A stretch of 64,000 bases of DNA from Diphasiastrum complanatum (lineage: Eukaryota > Streptophyta > Lycopodiopsida > Lycopodiales > Lycopodiaceae): the NCBI GenBank assembly GCA_029204225.1, contig CM055102.1:319501-383500 (forward strand), read 5' to 3'. The notes beneath the pieces were generated by a model. It was not told the origin of the DNA, did not search any database, and saw only the letters and a list, made by a program, of their open reading frames with translations. Made by a program: the position numbers and the translations under genes. The stretch's first letter is position 1, and each line of letters starts with the position of its first letter. Shown here piece by piece: positions 60,916-64,000 of this stretch.

Positions 60916-62020
60916 TCTGGACATATCTGATTGTTAAACTAAAATCAGGTTGTTGGGAGTTGTTGTAGATTTTACATCTTCAAACCAGATATCAAAATAT
61001 CAAAATATCCTATCTTTTCTGATTCTTGAAACAGGTCCACCATCTATTGATATAACAGATTTCTCCTGGAATCTATGATAGATGTTTGATAATTCTCTTT
61101 TCTTCCTACTTCTCCCCCTTTTCAATAGGAAACAACACGAGTTTCCAAGGGGTGCATATCAATTAAGATTTTGCCTGAGAAGAAGTTTCTAAGAAGAGAT
61201 ATGAGAAAAAACTTGTAAATCAGAAAAAGGACTTTTTGAAGATTTAAGTAAGGAAAACTTTAGAAAACGTTACCATTAACCATTTCTGTGACATCGTCCA
61301 AGGTCAACGAGTAATAAAAAATTACCTTCCAAGGAATCACAAGAAAACGAGTTAATTAAAGTTTAAGAAATTCACCAATATATCTTTTATAAAAAAATAC
61401 TTGTCGGGTTTCCGGTTTTGTAAATTTGAGATATCCATAAGGGGCCATGATTAATATTTCAAATTTCCGACAAAACACCCGCTTTATGACCCTTAGTATT
61501 TGGCATCATTTAGATTTACGGTCATACTAAAGTCAAACTGATCCAGTTAGTTTTAGATCTTCATTTTGGAATTGCCTGCGTCCCATACCACAGGTTCTTC
61601 CGCCATAAAGGCCCTCCACTTCCTGATGAAAAATGTCTCAAAATAATTACAAGTATATGAAGTTCTTTGGAATTATAAATTCCAACTTCATAAATCATTT
61701 CCACTAGTGAGAGCCCAATAGGTATACTTATACCCTCCAAGGCCCATGTACCACTAGTAGTGCACTGTGACACTTCATTGGACACCTTTGCAGCCTATCT
61801 GGGCCACGTCATCCAGTTCCTCAACCCATATAAATCCACCATCATGAGTTTAGGCCTACAACCATTAATTATGACCTTATACACATAAGGGCCTACTGAT
61901 CCCTAGCATGAACACGCTACTCGAGACCAGTCATGGGCATGACACTAATCATTCGTTTTGGATCTCTAGAGAGCCGTCAAAATGCTTTACACTATACAAC
62001 CAAAATACGAGGTTCTTGAA
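60916..62020. other. Unassigned region
   Basis: No gene supported. It may be internal sequence of the non-coding LTR element or intron. The left edge of the LINE is not clear. Confidence 0.35.
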
Positions 62021-62025
62021 TTTAT

Positions 62026-64000
62026 ATGGATGATGATCTTGCCTACAAACAGACTGAGGAAAGGCGTAAGGCCTTCAAGGATGCCAAAGTGACAGGTAGA
62101 CTTGTTATCTATAGAGATGGTCGAATTCGATACATTGACAATACGTCTAAAGATCCCAAGAAACAGACAATTGGGTTGCTCAGTATTGGGAGCATATTGG
62201 AGCCCCATCCTGATTCCTAAGCGCTTGCATATTGGAGTATGGAATTGTAACGACATGCACTCATCGTCCAATTCTGGTGATTTGATTGACATCATTGGTT
62301 AGAGAGATATATTGCTCTTCATGGGGACTCATGAGAGTTAGGAGAGAGATTTATTAGTTTTCCAGGCTACAGATGGGACTTGGTCTATCGACATGAGATG
62401 AGATCCGCCAGTGGTAGAGGGTCAGATGGTGTTGCTTGCTTGTACATGGAGTCGCTACACCCCATCCTTGCGTTCATCAACCATGATGAGAATTTGCGAT
62501 ACATTTGGTTCTGCATTGATGGACGTAGCATTGATTCAGACAAGGACATTTTTTGCAGCTCGCTATTTTCCTCCACTATCCTCTTCCTTTGTTGTGGTGT
62601 TGGTTCACATATATTGACCTCTCTATGGATATTATCAAAGATGTAGAGCTAGGTTGTATCTTTCTCATTGGTGACTTTAATGCTAGGACAATTTCACGAC
62701 AGACAAACTTCTATGGTCCTATGAACCAGCTTCGTGTATGTGCCCTTGAGGGAGATGACTTGAGAGTTACCAGGACCTCGGAGGATATTTTGGGCCCTAT
62801 TACCATCTATAGAGAGTACTTATTGTAGTTGGGTGAAGCTCATGATCTGGACATTTTTAATGGCCTAGCTTGCTAGTTGGACTGAAGCAGATATACCTGT
62901 CATCCTCATAGCGACAGACATAATGTTGTTGATTACCTTATGGGATCAACATCTTCTATCTCACTCATTCATGACTCCCGTATCTCTCCTACCACCCTCT
63001 TTGATCATTCCTTCCTTTCCTTTAGACTTTGCACTATTTCTTCACCTCAACAGCTCTCACCCGTGACGGACCCCCATCTCTGATTTGTGCTTCCAAATAT
63101 ATCTTTGATCATTCGCTTGCACCAATTTATTAGCACTCGCTTCTCCCCCAACTCCACATCTTCCCACATCACAACAACGCAAGCTTCCTTAGTACAAAAC
63201 TTCCATACCTCTACGACAATCACCTTTCCTTCCAAATCTCATAGTAAGAAAATGAAATCTACCAAGTTTATATCACTACGGCTTCCTTGGTATGACAATG
63301 AATGTCATTCCCACCATCACCTTGTGACATACGCACGCATGCACACCCCCCATCTTTTACGCTCCACGCGTCGTCTTTATACCCCCACCGATATTTGTTG
63401 TAAAAGGTGGGCCTATGATGACTCATAAGATAGACGACTCATTGGGTTCTTCCATTGGTGCTTTTGGCATGAGTTCATTCGTTGTGCTCCACCTCCACTT
63501 CTTGATGACCTGCACATTTGGATTGATTATGCCACCACCTTATATACCATCCATACTGATACACCCATTTTTATCTCCCATAGACCTTTTGAGTTCACCT
63601 TCTTCACTAATGATATGGTCCATAACGCCATCAAGAACTTGAATAGCTGATTAGGTCGTTGTCTCTAGTGTTCCCTCTTCCTGGTGCACTAACATCTTTC
63701 ATCCTATACACTAAAATGGTGATCCCATGTATCTTCGTAATTATCAGACTCTTCTGATTGGACACATCATTGCAAAGTTGTATGGCACCATACTTTAGTC
63801 AGTTGTAGGCACTGAGGCAGAGACTAGCAGATTGCATGCTATGGGCCAGGCTAGGTATAAAACCCACTATTCCATCACATATCATATCTTTACTCTCAGG
63901 GCCATTATTGAGGAAGCTCGACACTGAAGAGAGTGAGTTTATTGCTGCTTCGTTGACTTCAGGAGAGCCTTTGACTTTGTCCCACACTCCTTACTTATCT
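62026..64000 (+). pseudogene. LINE ORF2: endonuclease and RT start
   Basis: A pre-endonuclease frame with AYKQTEERRKAFKDAK, a decayed endonuclease with YRWDLVYRHEMRSASGRGSD, IFLIGDFNAR (catalytic Asp/Asn), VVDYLMGS and LFDHSFLSF (late Asp-His), then LPWYDNECHSHHHLVTYARM and FEFTFFTNDMVHNAIKNLNS leading to the RT, where HIFTLRAIIEEARH and CCFVDFRRAFDFVP at the window edge are the finger/palm blocks. Many stops and frame changes. It continues beyond the window. Plus strand, like the LINE tail at 57.5 kb. Confidence 0.8.

Noticed and set aside
57000-64000. Later FAM10/HIP exons
   Set aside because: No frame with the SLGA continuation, TPR repeats or STI1/DP motif was seen on either strand.

Overview
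This is nuclear DNA from a land plant with a large, repeat-rich genome. The evidence is spliceosomal GT-AG introns, plant-type Ty1-copia and Ty3-gypsy LTR retrotransposons with tRNA primer-binding sites, a CACTA (En/Spm) transposase with the plant-specific DUF4216/DUF4218 tail, an hAT-type DUF659 remnant, LINE debris, and exon 1 of a plant FAM10/HIP gene. I cannot name the species. Most protein-coding sequence is dead transposon in nested layers.

Layout. 1-9 kb: a decayed minus-strand copia element is split by one young, complete copia element (522-6672, target duplication TGATC, two nearly identical LTRs). 9-10.6 kb: minus-strand gypsy pol. 10.6-16.8 kb: CACTA-type locus with a minus-strand transposase, a divergent plus-strand second gene and a block of GACGTC-rich subterminal repeats. 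17-30.5 kb: a long gypsy (Tat/Athila-like) composite with LTRs at both ends and its pol at 25.5-27.2 kb. Where gag, protease and most of RT should be, it holds an unidentified two-gene convergent locus (20-25.5 kb), itself interrupted by a chimeric copia derivative with a TTTAT target duplication. 30.5-39.5 kb: more fragments of the same families, three further gypsy LTR copies and a 1.3-kb GC-rich giant palindrome (34303-35615) inserted in a copia RT. 39.7-43 kb: hAT and copia remnants. 43.6-47.5 kb: an apparently intact six-exon host gene of unknown function. 48-55 kb: gypsy RT cut by a minus-strand copia element, then another copia LTR with gag. 56.4-56.8 kb: promoter region and exon 1 of a FAM10/HIP co-chaperone gene. 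57.5-64 kb: LINE tail, two copia-type LTRs with leader or gag, a minisatellite, and a LINE endonuclease/RT running off the right edge.

Two host genes are supported: the unknown gene at 43672-47471 and FAM10/HIP exon 1 at 56675. Almost everything else is transposon-derived. The candidates for something undescribed are the convergent two-gene locus at 20-25.5 kb, the giant foldback element at 34.3-35.6 kb, and the extra 3' ORF shared by several gypsy copies.
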